Below are positions 1-8,623 of a stretch of DNA of 64,000 bases, in pieces; positions within the stretch are counted from its first letter, which is position 1; the number at the start of each line of letters is the position of its first letter. A model generated the notes under the pieces. It searched no databases. It saw only the letters and a list, made by a program, of their open reading frames with translations, and was not told the origin of the DNA. This stretch comes from an uncultured Comamonadaceae bacterium (GTDB taxonomy: Bacteria; Pseudomonadota; Gammaproteobacteria; Burkholderiales; Burkholderiaceae): contig CAMLSD010000008.1 of assembly GCA_946482595.1 (NCBI GenBank), positions 1-64,000 on the forward strand. Reading direction: 5' to 3'. Both the position numbers and the translations under genes were made by a program.

Positions 1-101
1 TCGCCCGCCGGGGCGAACTCCCGGCTCGCCCCGACAGGGGCGAAACAGCAGCGCCCCCAAACCACACACCAGCCCATCACAAAAGCACACCCTCTCCCCA
101 A

Positions 102-125
102 CCCTCTCCCGCAAGCGGGAGAGGG
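102..125. terminator. Perfect 11-bp hairpin downstream of yggS
   Basis: A perfect inverted repeat has 11-bp arms (ccctctcccgc and its complement) around an AA loop. It sits 22 bp beyond the yggS stop, so it may end that transcript, although no T-run follows. Two smaller hairpins lie at 1-16 and 26-43 (arms tcgccc and tcgcccc). Short palindromes of this composition are often dispersed between genes in beta- and gammaproteobacteria, so this could be a REP-like element. The 146 bases before yggS hold no gene. Confidence 0.5.
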
Positions 126-146
126 AGTAAACCCCGCCTAAGCAAC

Positions 147-836
147 TCAGCCGCGCCGGCCGAAAATGGCGGTGCCCACCCGCACGATGGTGGCCCCTTC
201 GAGCACCGCCGCCTCGAGGTCGGCCGTCATCCCCATCGACAGCGTGTCCAGCGCCAGCCCCTGCGCCTGCAACTGCGCCAGCAGCTCGCGCAGCGCCCGG
301 TGTGGACTGCGCTGGGCTGCCAGGTCGTCCGCAGGCTCGGGGATCGCCATGAGCCCGCGCAAGCGCAGACGCGGCAGCGCTGCCACCGCAGGCGCCAGGT
401 CGAGCACGTCGGCCGGGCTCAGTCCACTCTTGCTCGCCTCACCACTGATGTTCACCTGCAGACACACCTGCAGCGGAGCCAGATGCGCCGGGCGCTGCTC
501 GGACAAGCGCTGTGCGATCTTCAGCCGGTCGACCGAATGCACCCAGTCGAACCGTTCGGCCACGGCCCGTGTCTTGTTGCTCTGCAGCGGCCCGATCAGA
601 TGCCATTCGAGCTGATGCCGGACGTCGGCCAGCGCCTCGATCTTGTCCAGCGCCTCCTGCACGTAGTTCTCGCCGAAACGCCGCTGCCCGGCCGCCAGCG
701 CCTCGCGCACCGCGTCCGCACCGAAGGTCTTGCTGACCGCCAGCAGCGTGACGCTTTGCACGTCACGGCCGGCCTGCTGGCAGGCTGCCGCGATGCGGTC
801 CTGCACTTGTTGTATGTTCGTTGCAATCGTCGCCAT
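147..836 (-). CDS. yggS: YggS-family pyridoxal-phosphate homeostasis protein
   Basis: This 229-residue protein is full length for the YggS/PROSC family of single-domain PLP-binding proteins, which have the alanine racemase N-terminal barrel but no second domain. They buffer free PLP and affect amino-acid and vitamin B6 pools. The PLP lysine is visible as Lys36 in LLAVSKTFGAD. Other family motifs are FGENYVQEA, WHLIGPLQSNK, the SVD segment and the C-terminal MGMTADLEAAV and RVGTAIFG. The gene is divergent from pilT with 55 bases between the starts, an arrangement common beside pilT in proteobacteria. Family assignment is firm; the physiological role is inferred from the family. Confidence 0.95.
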   Translation of the reverse strand: MATIATNIQQVQDRIAAACQQAGRDVQSVTLLAVSKTFGADAVREALAAGQRRFGENYVQEALDKIEALADVRHQLEWHLIGPLQSNKTRAVAERFDWVHSVDRLKIAQRLSEQRPAHLAPLQVCLQVNISGEASKSGLSPADVLDLAPAVAALPRLRLRGLMAIPEPADDLAAQRSPHRALRELLAQLQAQGLALDTLSMGMTADLEAAVLEGATIVRVGTAIFGRRG

Positions 837-891
837 AATGGCGCGAGCTTAATTCACTCACTCACAAGTGCACGGGGGCCCGCGAGGAGAC

Positions 892-1935
892 ATGGACATC
901 ACCCAGCTGTTGGCGTTCTCCGTCAAGAACAAGGCTTCCGACCTTCACCTGTCTGCCGGCCTGCCGCCGATGATCCGTGTGCACGGCGACGTGCGGCGCA
1001 TCAACGTCGATCCGCTCGAGCACAAGCACGTTCATGACATGGTCTACGACATCATGAACGACGCCCAGCGCAAGGCCTACGAAGAAACGCTGGAGTGCGA
1101 TTTTTCGTTCGAGATCCAGGGACTGGCGCGTTTCCGGGTCAATGCCTTCAACCAGAACCGCGGCGCGGGGGCGGTGTTCCGGACCATCCCGTCCAAGATC
1201 CTGACACTGGAGCAGCTCAACTGCCCCAAGGTGTTTGCCGAGCTGGCACTCAAGCCCCGCGGCCTGGTGCTCGTGACGGGCCCGACCGGCTCGGGCAAGT
1301 CGACCACACTCGCGGCAATGGTGAACCACCTCAACGAAAACGAGTACGGCCACGTGCTCACCGTCGAGGATCCGATCGAGTTCGTGCACGAATCGAAGAA
1401 GTGCCTGGTCAACCAGCGTGAGGTCGGCCCGCACACGCTGTCGTTCAACAATGCCCTGCGCTCGGCCCTGCGCGAAGACCCGGACGCCATCCTCGTGGGC
1501 GAAATGCGCGACCTGGAAACCATCCGCCTGGCGCTGACCGCGGCCGAAACCGGCCACCTGGTGTTCGGCACCCTGCACACGTCCAGCGCGGCCAAGACGA
1601 TCGACCGCGTCGTCGACGTGTTCCCGGCCGCCGAAAAGGACATGGTGCGCGCGATGCTGTCGGAGTCGCTGGTGGCCGTGATCTCCCAGACGCTGTGCAA
1701 GACCAAGGATGGTGCCGGCCGTGTGGCCGCACACGAGATCATGCTGGGCACCTCGGCCATCCGCAACCTCATCCGCGAGAACAAGATCGCCCAGATGTAT
1801 TCGTCGATCCAGACCGGCAACAACGTGGGCATGCAGACGCTCGACCAATGCCTGACCGACCTGGTGCGACGCAACGTGATCTCCCCGGCGGAGGCCCGCA
1901 ACAAGGCCAAGTTCCCCGAGAACTTCCCCGGCTGA
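892..1935 (+). CDS. pilT: Type IV pilus retraction ATPase PilT
   Basis: PilT is the hexameric cytoplasmic ATPase that depolymerises type IV pili and powers twitching motility. The start at 892 (MDITQLLAFS) follows a GAGGAGA ribosome site at 884-890 and gives 347 residues, matching the family; an in-frame extension to 868 is unlikely. Visible motifs are Walker A GPTGSGKST near residues 130-138, the Asp box TVEDPIEF near 157, Walker B (AILVGEMRD) near 198-206 and the His box TGHLVFGTLHTSSA near 219-232. The next two genes are a cyclic-nucleotide-domain gene and pilU on the same strand, probably one operon. Confidence 0.97.
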   Translation: MDITQLLAFSVKNKASDLHLSAGLPPMIRVHGDVRRINVDPLEHKHVHDMVYDIMNDAQRKAYEETLECDFSFEIQGLARFRVNAFNQNRGAGAVFRTIPSKILTLEQLNCPKVFAELALKPRGLVLVTGPTGSGKSTTLAAMVNHLNENEYGHVLTVEDPIEFVHESKKCLVNQREVGPHTLSFNNALRSALREDPDAILVGEMRDLETIRLALTAAETGHLVFGTLHTSSAAKTIDRVVDVFPAAEKDMVRAMLSESLVAVISQTLCKTKDGAGRVAAHEIMLGTSAIRNLIRENKIAQMYSSIQTGNNVGMQTLDQCLTDLVRRNVISPAEARNKAKFPENFPG

Positions 1936-1969
1936 TCTTCGCCACCTGCGCACTCCGCCCGCCCGAGAC

Positions 1970-2623
1970 ATGAAAAAGCTCATCGAAAAACTCAAGGGTG
2001 GCGCCGCACCGGCTGCCGCACCGGACACCACGGAGCGCTCCGCCGAGGACTCCGGCTACTTCGCCACGATGTTCCAGGAACGATCGGACGAGACCCAGTT
2101 GGTGGCCACCTGGAAGGCGCGAGCCCTGGAGGTCGAGGCCACGGCCTACGACCGCAAGCTCGGCTCGGACAAGTTCGCCGAGCTGTGGGGTGTGGACCGT
2201 TATGTGGCGGCGCTCGGCAAGGAAGAACTCGAGCGCATGAGCCAGTACCTCGACTTCGTGGCCGTACCGCCCAACAAGGAGGTGATCGGCCAGGACGAGC
2301 AGGGCGACTACATGCTGATCGTGCTCGAAGGCACGATCGCCGTCGACCGCGTTCAGCCCTGGGGCGGCCGGGCGCGCCTGGCCGAGGCCCGTGCCGGCGA
2401 CATGCTGGGCGAGATGTCGCTGCTCGATGCCGGCTCGCGGTTTTCAGCCTGCACCACGCTCACGCCCTGTGTGCTGGCCGTTGTCGACGCGCAGGGCCTG
2501 GACCTGATGATCATGCAGGAACCTCGCCTCGGCCTGGCCCTGCTGGCCTCGCTCGCGCGACGGCTGTCGCTGCGGCTGCGCCAGGTCAGCGCCCGACTGA
2601 GCGCCCTGCTCTCGCGCGGCTGA
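1970..2623 (+). CDS. Crp-type cyclic nucleotide-binding domain protein in the pilT-pilU cluster
   Basis: The 217-residue protein has a lysine-rich start, a variable first 80 residues and a cyclic nucleotide-binding jelly roll at about 85-185 (DYMLIVLEGTIAVDR, then GDMLGEMSLLDAG). No helix-turn-helix follows, so it is not a Crp-type activator; the C-terminus is a short basic helix. It lies 34 bases after pilT and 40 bases before pilU. Its position suggests that it links a nucleotide second messenger to pilus retraction, but that is inference and the ligand is unknown. The GEMSLLD phosphate-binding cassette looks intact. Confidence 0.85.
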   Translation: MKKLIEKLKGGAAPAAAPDTTERSAEDSGYFATMFQERSDETQLVATWKARALEVEATAYDRKLGSDKFAELWGVDRYVAALGKEELERMSQYLDFVAVPPNKEVIGQDEQGDYMLIVLEGTIAVDRVQPWGGRARLAEARAGDMLGEMSLLDAGSRFSACTTLTPCVLAVVDAQGLDLMIMQEPRLGLALLASLARRLSLRLRQVSARLSALLSRG

Positions 2624-2663
2624 AGCCGCCGCCACCCCGAGTCACCGCTGCATCGGAATCGCC

Positions 2664-3800
2664 ATGGAAAGAGACCAGGCCTCGAAATTCATCAACGACC
2701 TGCTGCGCCTGATGATCGCGCGCAACGGGTCCGACCTGTTCCTGACGGCCGAGTTTCCGCCGGCCATCAAGGTCGACGGTCGGGTCACGAAGGTGTCGCC
2801 GCAGCCGCTGACCGCCCAGCACACGCTGGCGCTGGCGCGGTCGATCATGAACGACAAGCAGGCGGCCGAGTTCGAGCGCACCAAGGAGTGCAACTTCGCC
2901 GTCGCACCCCAGGGCATCGGCCGCTTCCGGGTCAATGCCTTCGTGCAGCAGGGTTGCGTGGGGCTGGTGATGCGGGTGATTCCGCAGACCCTGCCCACCA
3001 TCGACACGCTCGGCCTGCCACATGTGCTGAAGGAAGTGACGATGACCAAACGCGGCCTGGTCATCATGGTGGGCGCCACCGGCTCAGGCAAGAGCACGAC
3101 CCTGGCGGCGATGGTCGACTACCGCAACGAGAACTCCTACGGCCACATCATCACGATCGAGGACCCCGTCGAGTTCGTGCACCCGCACAAGAACTGCATC
3201 GTCACGCAGCGTGAGGTCGGCCTGGACACCGACGGCTGGGAGCATGCCCTGAAGAACACGCTGCGCCAGGCGCCCGACGTGATCCTGATGGGCGAGGTCC
3301 GCGATCGCGAGACCATGGAACACGCCGTCGCGTTTGCCGAAACCGGTCACCTGTGCATGGCCACGCTGCATGCCAACAGCGCCAACCAGGCGCTGGATCG
3401 CATCATCAACTTCTTCCCCGAGGAACGGCGCGCCCAGTTGCTGATGGACCTGTCGCTGAACCTGAAGGCCATGGTGTCGCAGCGCCTGCTGCCGCGCCAG
3501 GAAGGCAAGGGCCGGGTGGCGGCGGTCGAGATCATGCTGAACACGCCGCTGATCTCCGAGCTGATCTTCAAGGGCGAAGTCGCCGAGATCAAGGAGATCA
3601 TGAAAAAGAGCCGCGAGCTGGGCATGCAGACCTTCGACCAGTCGCTGTTCGACCTCTACGAGGGCAACTTCGTCACCTACGAAGACGCGCTGCGCAATGC
3701 CGACTCGGTGAACGACCTGCGCCTGCAGATCAAGCTGAACAGCAACCGCGCACGCAGCGCCGACCTGGCGGCGGGCACGGAACACCTGACGATTGTTTGA
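2664..3800 (+). CDS. pilU: Type IV pilus twitching ATPase PilU
   Basis: PilU is a PilT paralogue that assists force generation during pilus retraction. The 378-residue length is typical. Walker A GATGSGKST lies near residues 137-145, the Asp box TIEDPVEF near 164, Walker B VILMGEVRD near 205-213 and the His box TGHLCMATLHANSA near 227-240. The C-terminal part after residue 340 (LQIKLNSNRARSADLAAG) is the PilU-type tail missing from PilT. It is the last gene of the pilT cluster and is followed directly by the 114-bp tandem repeats, which carry strong hairpins and may end transcription. Confidence 0.96.
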   Translation: MERDQASKFINDLLRLMIARNGSDLFLTAEFPPAIKVDGRVTKVSPQPLTAQHTLALARSIMNDKQAAEFERTKECNFAVAPQGIGRFRVNAFVQQGCVGLVMRVIPQTLPTIDTLGLPHVLKEVTMTKRGLVIMVGATGSGKSTTLAAMVDYRNENSYGHIITIEDPVEFVHPHKNCIVTQREVGLDTDGWEHALKNTLRQAPDVILMGEVRDRETMEHAVAFAETGHLCMATLHANSANQALDRIINFFPEERRAQLLMDLSLNLKAMVSQRLLPRQEGKGRVAAVEIMLNTPLISELIFKGEVAEIKEIMKKSRELGMQTFDQSLFDLYEGNFVTYEDALRNADSVNDLRLQIKLNSNRARSADLAAGTEHLTIV

Positions 3801-3801
3801 C

Positions 3802-4142
3802 CCCCCCTACGCGCTGCGCGCGCCCCCCAGGGGGCGATGCGGGCGGACCGGCGGAGCCGGATCCACCGCATCACTTGGATGGGTTTGGGCGCGTACTTGC
3901 GTTGTGGGGGTTCGGCCCCCCTACGCGCTGCGCGCGCCCCCCAGGGGGCGATGCGGGCGGACCGGCGGAGCCGGATCCACCGCATCACTTGGATGGGCTT
4001 GGGCGCGTACTTGCGTTGTGGGGGTTCGGCCCCCCTACGCGCTGCGCCCCCCCAGGGGGCGATGCGGGCGGACCGGCGGGGCCGGATCCACCGCATCACT
4101 TGGATGGGCTTGGGCGCATGTGATGCGTTGCGGGTGTTCGGC
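3802..4142. repeat. Three tandem copies of a 114-bp GC-rich intergenic repeat
   Basis: A unit of 114 bp is repeated three times head to tail; the CTACGCGCTG landmark recurs at 3807, 3921 and 4035. Copies 1 and 2 are almost identical. Copy 3 has a 3-base deletion in the CGCG run and diverges after about 4115. Each unit holds two hairpins: arms of cgccccc around CA, and ccggc/gccgg around GGA. Open frames across it on both strands are by-products of the repetition. It fills the 396-base gap between pilU and the next gene, which contains no other feature except the ribosome site at 4184-4190. Confidence 0.9.
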
Positions 4143-4196
4143 CTCAAGTCATGCGATGCTTGGGGCCGTTTCGCTTTTCGGCAAAGGAAGATTCAG

Positions 4197-5093
4197 ATGA
4201 GCAGCACCAAGACCTACGATCCGATTGCGCCGCACACGGTGGCTTTTCTTGGACTGGGTGTGATGGGTTACCCGATGGCGGGGCACCTGGCGCGTGCCGG
4301 GCATCGGGTGACGGTCTACAACCGCACGGCGGCCAAGGCGGCGCAATGGGTGGCTGAGTACGGCGGCCAGTCGGCGCCGACCCCCGAGGACGCGGCCCGT
4401 GGCGCCGATCTGGTGTTTGCCTGCGTGGGCAATGACAACGACCTGCGTGCGGTCACGACCGGGGCGCAGGGTGCCTTCGCCGGCATGAAGGAAGGGGCGG
4501 TGTTCATCGACCACACCACGGCGTCGGCCGACGTGGCACGTGAACTGAGCGTGGCGGCACGCGAGCGTGGGCTGCACTTTGTCGATGCGCCGGTGTCCGG
4601 CGGCAACCTGGGCGCGATCAACGGTGTGCTGACCGTCATGTGTGGTGGCGACCCCGCTGCCTTTGCCCGGGCGCAGCCGGTGGCGATGGCCTTTGCAAGG
4701 GCGATGACGCTGCTGGGCGAAAGCGGCGCCGGCCAGCTCGCCAAGATGGTCAACCAGATCTGCATCGCCGGGATGGTGCAGGGCCTGTCGGAGGCCATCG
4801 CGTTTGGCCAGAAGGCCGGGCTGGACATGAAGGCCGTGCTCGGCGTGATCGGCAAGGGCGCGGCGCAGAGCTGGCAACTGGACAACCGCGGGCCGACGAT
4901 GATCGACGACAAGTTCGACTTCGGCTTTGCGGTCGACTGGATGCGCAAGGACCTGGGCCTGTGCCTCGAGGAGGCCCGCCGCAATGGTGCGCGCCTGCCG
5001 GTCACCGCCCTGGTCGACCAGTTCTATGCCGACCTGCAGGCCCAGGGTGGCGGCCGCCATGACACCTCCAGCCTGATCCGCCGACTCAAGTGA
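4197..5093 (+). CDS. 3-hydroxyisobutyrate dehydrogenase-family NAD(P)-dependent oxidoreductase
   Basis: This is a 298-residue beta-hydroxyacid dehydrogenase. I chose the ATG at 4197 because AAGGAAG lies at 4184-4190 and the product then begins at the usual distance before the Rossmann motif GLGVMG (residues 19-24). Substrate-binding DAPVSGGNLGA and the catalytic lysine in KMVNQ (about Lys183) are present, as is the family's C-terminal helical domain. Members act on 3-hydroxyisobutyrate, tartronate semialdehyde or similar small acids; the sequence alone does not settle which. A glycerate kinase occurs 57 kb away in the window, but it is not linked. A longer upstream frame runs only through the repeats. 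Confidence 0.9.
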   Translation: MSSTKTYDPIAPHTVAFLGLGVMGYPMAGHLARAGHRVTVYNRTAAKAAQWVAEYGGQSAPTPEDAARGADLVFACVGNDNDLRAVTTGAQGAFAGMKEGAVFIDHTTASADVARELSVAARERGLHFVDAPVSGGNLGAINGVLTVMCGGDPAAFARAQPVAMAFARAMTLLGESGAGQLAKMVNQICIAGMVQGLSEAIAFGQKAGLDMKAVLGVIGKGAAQSWQLDNRGPTMIDDKFDFGFAVDWMRKDLGLCLEEARRNGARLPVTALVDQFYADLQAQGGGRHDTSSLIRRLK

Positions 5094-5207
5094 GCCGCAG
5101 CCCGCGGCGGCCCGGCGTGCGCCCGGGTCGTCACGGGACTTTCACGCGGCGCGGGCAACATCGACTCCCTTTGCAGGCAGGCCCTGCGCAGACTCAGGAG
5201 TGCAGCG

Positions 5208-7187
5208 ATGTTGTCGTTCAAGTTCCCCGCCCTACGACAGGCGTCTTGCGGTGCCCGGCACCGGCCCCAGGCCGGCGCCACCACGCTGCGGGGGCTGGCC
5301 CCGCTGGCCATGGCGTGTGCCCTGCTGGCCGGCTGTGGCGGCAGCGACGATACGCCCGAATCACCCGCTGCGGCGCCCTGGACCTTGACGGTGCTGCACA
5401 TCAATGACCATCACTCCAATCTCGACGGTCGCGCCAAGGCGCTGAAGCTCAACGCCGGGGGGGCCGAGGCAGCCACGGTGAACGTCGCGGCTGGCGGCTT
5501 TTCCCGCGTCACGCAGGCCTTCGACGACCTTGCCAAGGCCAGCCCGAACGTGCTGAAGCTGCACGCAGGCGATGCGATGACCGGCACGCTCTACTTCAAT
5601 CGCGCCGGTGCGGACGGCGAGGCCGATGCCGCGATGATGAACACGGTGTGCTTCGACGCCTTCACGCTCGGCAACCACGAGTTCGACAAGGGCGACACCG
5701 GACTGAAGGGTTTCCTCGACCGGCTGCAGCAGGGCGCCTGCAAGACGCCGGTGCTCAGTGCCAACGTCAACTTCGCGCCGTCGTCGGCGCTGCATCCCTC
5801 GCGCGCCGCCGATCGCGTGAAACGCTCGATCGTGGTCGAGCGCGGCGGCAACAAGGTCGGCATCTTCGGGTTGACCATCGCCTACAAGACCAAGACGGCG
5901 TCCAGCCCGGACCGTGACACCACTTTCGAGGATGAAACCCTGGCGGCCCAGCGCGAGATCGATGCGCTGCGCGCCCAGGGCGTGCGGCATGTGATCGGCC
6001 TGACCCACATCGGCTATGGCTACGACAAGGACGTGATCGCACGCCTGAGTGGCATCGACGTGGTGGTGGGGGGTGACTCGCACACCCTGCTCGGCCCCGA
6101 CACCATGAGCCGCTACGGCGTGGGCGCCCCCGGCGGCAGCTACCCCAGTGTGGTGAAGGACAAGGACGGCCGCACCGTCTGCCTGGTGCAGGCCTGGGAG
6201 TACAGCCAGGTCGTGGGTGAACTCAAGGTCGACTTCGACGCCGAGGGCCACGTGACCCGCTGCGCCGGCACGCCGCACGTGCTGATCGACGACAACTTCA
6301 CGATCGGTGGCCAGCCCGCCAGCGACGCGCAGCGCAGCGCCATCCTGGCCGATGTGCAGGCCAGCGGCTTCCTGCGGGTGACCAAGGAAAACCCGGCTGC
6401 CAAGGCCGTGTTCCAGCCGTTCAAGGAGCGCATCAGCGTGTTCAACACCACGGTGGTCGCCGCGGTCGAAGGCGAGGAAATCTGCTCACGGCGCGTGCCC
6501 GGCGGACCCGGCACCGCCGACTACAGCCGCTCCAGCGCCGACTGCAACACGTTGGGCAGCGTTTCGCTGCGCGGTGGCGACATCCAGCAGATCGCCGCGC
6601 AGGCCTACCTGGACGTGGCCAACCGTGCCTACGGCGGCGCCGACATCTCGCTGCAAAGCGGCGGCGGCGTGCGGGTGCCCCTGCTGCCGGGCGACATCAC
6701 CGCCGCCAAGGTGATCGAGGTGCTGCCTTTCGGCAACATGCTCTACCGCCTGGACATCACCGGCACCGAGGTCAAGAGCATGCTCGAAGACGGCCTGGAA
6801 GCGGTCTACGGCCCGAACGGCTCGACCGGCCCCTACCCCTACACCGGCGGCATGCGCTTTGACGTCGATGCCCGCCAGGCCCGCGGTCAGCGCGTGAGCA
6901 ACATCGAGGTGCGTGACGCCACGACCGGCGCCTGGCAACCCCTGGACCCGGCCCGCACCTACAAGCTGTTCGTGCTGAGCTTCAATGCCAACGGGGGCGA
7001 CGGCTACCAGACCCTGGCCGCCGTGCCAGCGGCGCGCCGGCTGGATATCGGCGTGCTGGACTCGGACGTCTTCTTCAACTACATCGAGTCGCTGCCCACC
7101 CGCAATGCCGCCGGCAAGCCGGTGATCGGCAAACTGCCGGTGGACCTGTACAGCACCCGGTCGTTCACGGCACCGTCGGCACCCTGA
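5208..7187 (+). CDS. Bifunctional metallophosphatase/5'-nucleotidase lipoprotein
   Basis: This 659-residue secreted nucleotidase of the UshA type has an N-terminal signal ending in the lipobox LLAGC, so it is probably a lipoprotein. The calcineurin-like phosphoesterase domain follows, with HINDHHSN near residue 64, the GNHEFD metal-binding motif near 155, and LTHIGYGYD and GGDSHTLL downstream. The C-terminal 5'-nucleotidase domain starts near residue 390 and contains SGGGVRVPLLPGDIT and the NANGGDGY segment. It dephosphorylates extracytoplasmic nucleotides. An AGGAG site at 5196-5200 supports the start. It appears to be a single-gene unit. Confidence 0.93.
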   Translation: MLSFKFPALRQASCGARHRPQAGATTLRGLAPLAMACALLAGCGGSDDTPESPAAAPWTLTVLHINDHHSNLDGRAKALKLNAGGAEAATVNVAAGGFSRVTQAFDDLAKASPNVLKLHAGDAMTGTLYFNRAGADGEADAAMMNTVCFDAFTLGNHEFDKGDTGLKGFLDRLQQGACKTPVLSANVNFAPSSALHPSRAADRVKRSIVVERGGNKVGIFGLTIAYKTKTASSPDRDTTFEDETLAAQREIDALRAQGVRHVIGLTHIGYGYDKDVIARLSGIDVVVGGDSHTLLGPDTMSRYGVGAPGGSYPSVVKDKDGRTVCLVQAWEYSQVVGELKVDFDAEGHVTRCAGTPHVLIDDNFTIGGQPASDAQRSAILADVQASGFLRVTKENPAAKAVFQPFKERISVFNTTVVAAVEGEEICSRRVPGGPGTADYSRSSADCNTLGSVSLRGGDIQQIAAQAYLDVANRAYGGADISLQSGGGVRVPLLPGDITAAKVIEVLPFGNMLYRLDITGTEVKSMLEDGLEAVYGPNGSTGPYPYTGGMRFDVDARQARGQRVSNIEVRDATTGAWQPLDPARTYKLFVLSFNANGGDGYQTLAAVPAARRLDIGVLDSDVFFNYIESLPTRNAAGKPVIGKLPVDLYSTRSFTAPSAP

Positions 7188-7256
7188 GCCCACGTGTTCC
7201 GCGCGCGCAGGCGGCGGCGTGCGGCACCGCGGCGTGGCGATGGCCATGAAAGGCAA

Positions 7257-7280
7257 AAAGGCCGCCCGAGGGCGGCCTTT
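7257..7280 (-). terminator. Rho-independent terminator of the yraN-diaA-dolP operon
   Basis: Arms aaaggccgccc (7257-7267) and gggcggccttt (7270-7280) form an 11-bp stem around a 2-base loop. Read on the minus strand, it is followed by TTTTTGCC, the expected T-run, 20 bases beyond the dolP stop. It may also stop read-through from the convergent nucleotidase gene. Confidence 0.85.
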
Positions 7281-7299
7281 GCACAGGGTCGATGGCGGT

Positions 7300-7974
7300 T
7301 CAGGACGCCTGAGGCGGCTGCTTGGGCGGCTGCTGCGGCTGCAGCCGCTTGAGCTCGTCCTCGGTGATGGTCTCGAACACCTTGACGACCTTCTGCACGC
7401 CGCTGATGCTGCGCGCCAGTTCCGCAACGCGGTTGCCCTCGCGCTCGGTGACGATGCCCAGCAGGTAGACGATGCCGCGCTCGGTGACGACCTTCACGGT
7501 GTTGGACTGCACGTCACGCGCGTCGATGAAGGTCGCCTTGACCTTGCTGGCCAGGATCACGTCGTTCGAGCGGGCGGTCAGCGAGGTGTTGCCCATGATG
7601 GCGATCTCGTTGACGATGGACCGCACGTTCTCGATGCGGGACACGGTCTGCTCGATCGTCTGGCGGTCCTGTTCGGTCGGGGCCTCGCCGGTCAGCAGCA
7701 CCATGCGGTTGTAGCTGGTGGCATTGACATGGGCACGGTCGCCCACGGCTTCGCGGATGCGGTTCATGGCCTTGAGCTCGATCGCCTGATCTTCGAGCTG
7801 GGCGCCGGAGGTGCGGCGGTCGGTGGCGACGAGCACCCCGCCCACCATCGCACCGCCGACCACCAGTGGGGCACATGCCGACAGGCCGGCAGCGCCGGCC
7901 GCGGCCAGCAGCAGGGTCAGGCCGGCCCGGCGGACCCGGGAAGGGACGGTGGAGTGTCGGGTGATCTGGGTCAT
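7300..7974 (-). CDS. dolP: BON-domain outer-membrane lipoprotein (DolP/YraP family)
   Basis: The 224-residue product starts at the ATG at 7974, which overlaps the upstream stop as ATGA. It has a signal peptide ending in the lipobox LSAC and two BON domains (about residues 50-120 and 130-205, with VEQTVSRIENVRSIVNEI and SISGVQKVVKVFE). A proline/glutamine-rich tail follows. DolP binds anionic phospholipid and supports outer-membrane integrity in enterobacteria; that role here is inferred from family and synteny. It is the last gene of a yraN-diaA-dolP operon. An in-frame extension to 8019 lies inside diaA and was rejected. Confidence 0.9.
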   Translation of the reverse strand: MTQITRHSTVPSRVRRAGLTLLLAAAGAAGLSACAPLVVGGAMVGGVLVATDRRTSGAQLEDQAIELKAMNRIREAVGDRAHVNATSYNRMVLLTGEAPTEQDRQTIEQTVSRIENVRSIVNEIAIMGNTSLTARSNDVILASKVKATFIDARDVQSNTVKVVTERGIVYLLGIVTEREGNRVAELARSISGVQKVVKVFETITEDELKRLQPQQPPKQPPQAS

Positions 7975-8561
7975 GCAGTGTCCTGTTCTCCGAGGAGTTG
8001 GGTGTCGATGGCGTCGCACAGGCAGTGCAGGGCCAGCAGATGGACTTCCAGGATGCGCGCCGGGCGCTCATGCGGCACGGCGATGTGCACATCGGTTTCG
8101 GCCAGCATCTCCTTGACCTTGCCGCCGCTGCGGCCGGTGAAGGCGATGAGGGTCATGTCGTTGTCGCGGGCCGCCTGGACGGCCGCCAGCATGTTGTTCG
8201 AGTTGCCGCTCGTGGTGAAGACCACCAGCACGTCACCGGGCTGTCCGAGTGCGGCCACCTGCTTGGAAAACACCTGCGCCGGGTCGCTGCCGATCGCGGT
8301 GAACAGGCCGGCATCGGCCGTCAGGGCCACGGCCGCCAGGCCCGGGCGCTCGCGCTCGAACCCGCCGACAAAATGCGCCGCCAGCAAGGCGGCGCAATGG
8401 GCCGAGCCGCCGTTGCCGCAACTCAGCACCTTGCCGCCGGAGGTGAGGCAACCGACGATGGCGTGGGCGGCATCGGTCAGCGGGCGAGTCAGGTGGTCGG
8501 CCGACTGGTACTTGAGGTCCGCACTCTCGAAGAACTGCTGCTGGATACGTTGTTCAAGCAT
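7971..8561 (-). CDS. diaA: SIS-domain protein, DiaA-type (phosphoheptose isomerase family)
   Basis: This 196-residue single SIS-domain protein has the same length as E. coli DiaA, which binds DnaA and times chromosome replication. It resembles DiaA more than GmhA: CGNGGSAHCAALLAAHFVGGFE is followed by ERPGLAAVAL, and the end reads RPARILEVHLLALHCLCD. The start at MLEQRIQQQF (8561) is preferred over an upstream ATG at 8585. Its place between yraN and dolP matches the enterobacterial yraN-diaA-dolP order. Automatic annotation would often call it phosphoheptose isomerase gmhA; that activity is not excluded. Confidence 0.87.
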   Translation of the reverse strand: MLEQRIQQQFFESADLKYQSADHLTRPLTDAAHAIVGCLTSGGKVLSCGNGGSAHCAALLAAHFVGGFERERPGLAAVALTADAGLFTAIGSDPAQVFSKQVAALGQPGDVLVVFTTSGNSNNMLAAVQAARDNDMTLIAFTGRSGGKVKEMLAETDVHIAVPHERPARILEVHLLALHCLCDAIDTQLLGEQDTA

Positions 8562-8623
8562 GGCGCGATGATAAGTCACTCCCATGGAGCCGCCGTGACG
8601 GCTTCAGGTTCCCTGACGGGGCC

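Noticed and set aside
3802..4142. CRISPR-like array
   Set aside because: Units are contiguous, 114 bp long and without spacers, so this is a tandem repeat.
3793..4200. Open frames on both strands across the tandem repeats
   Set aside because: They are produced by the 114-bp unit (a multiple of three) and have no ribosome site or independent conservation signal.
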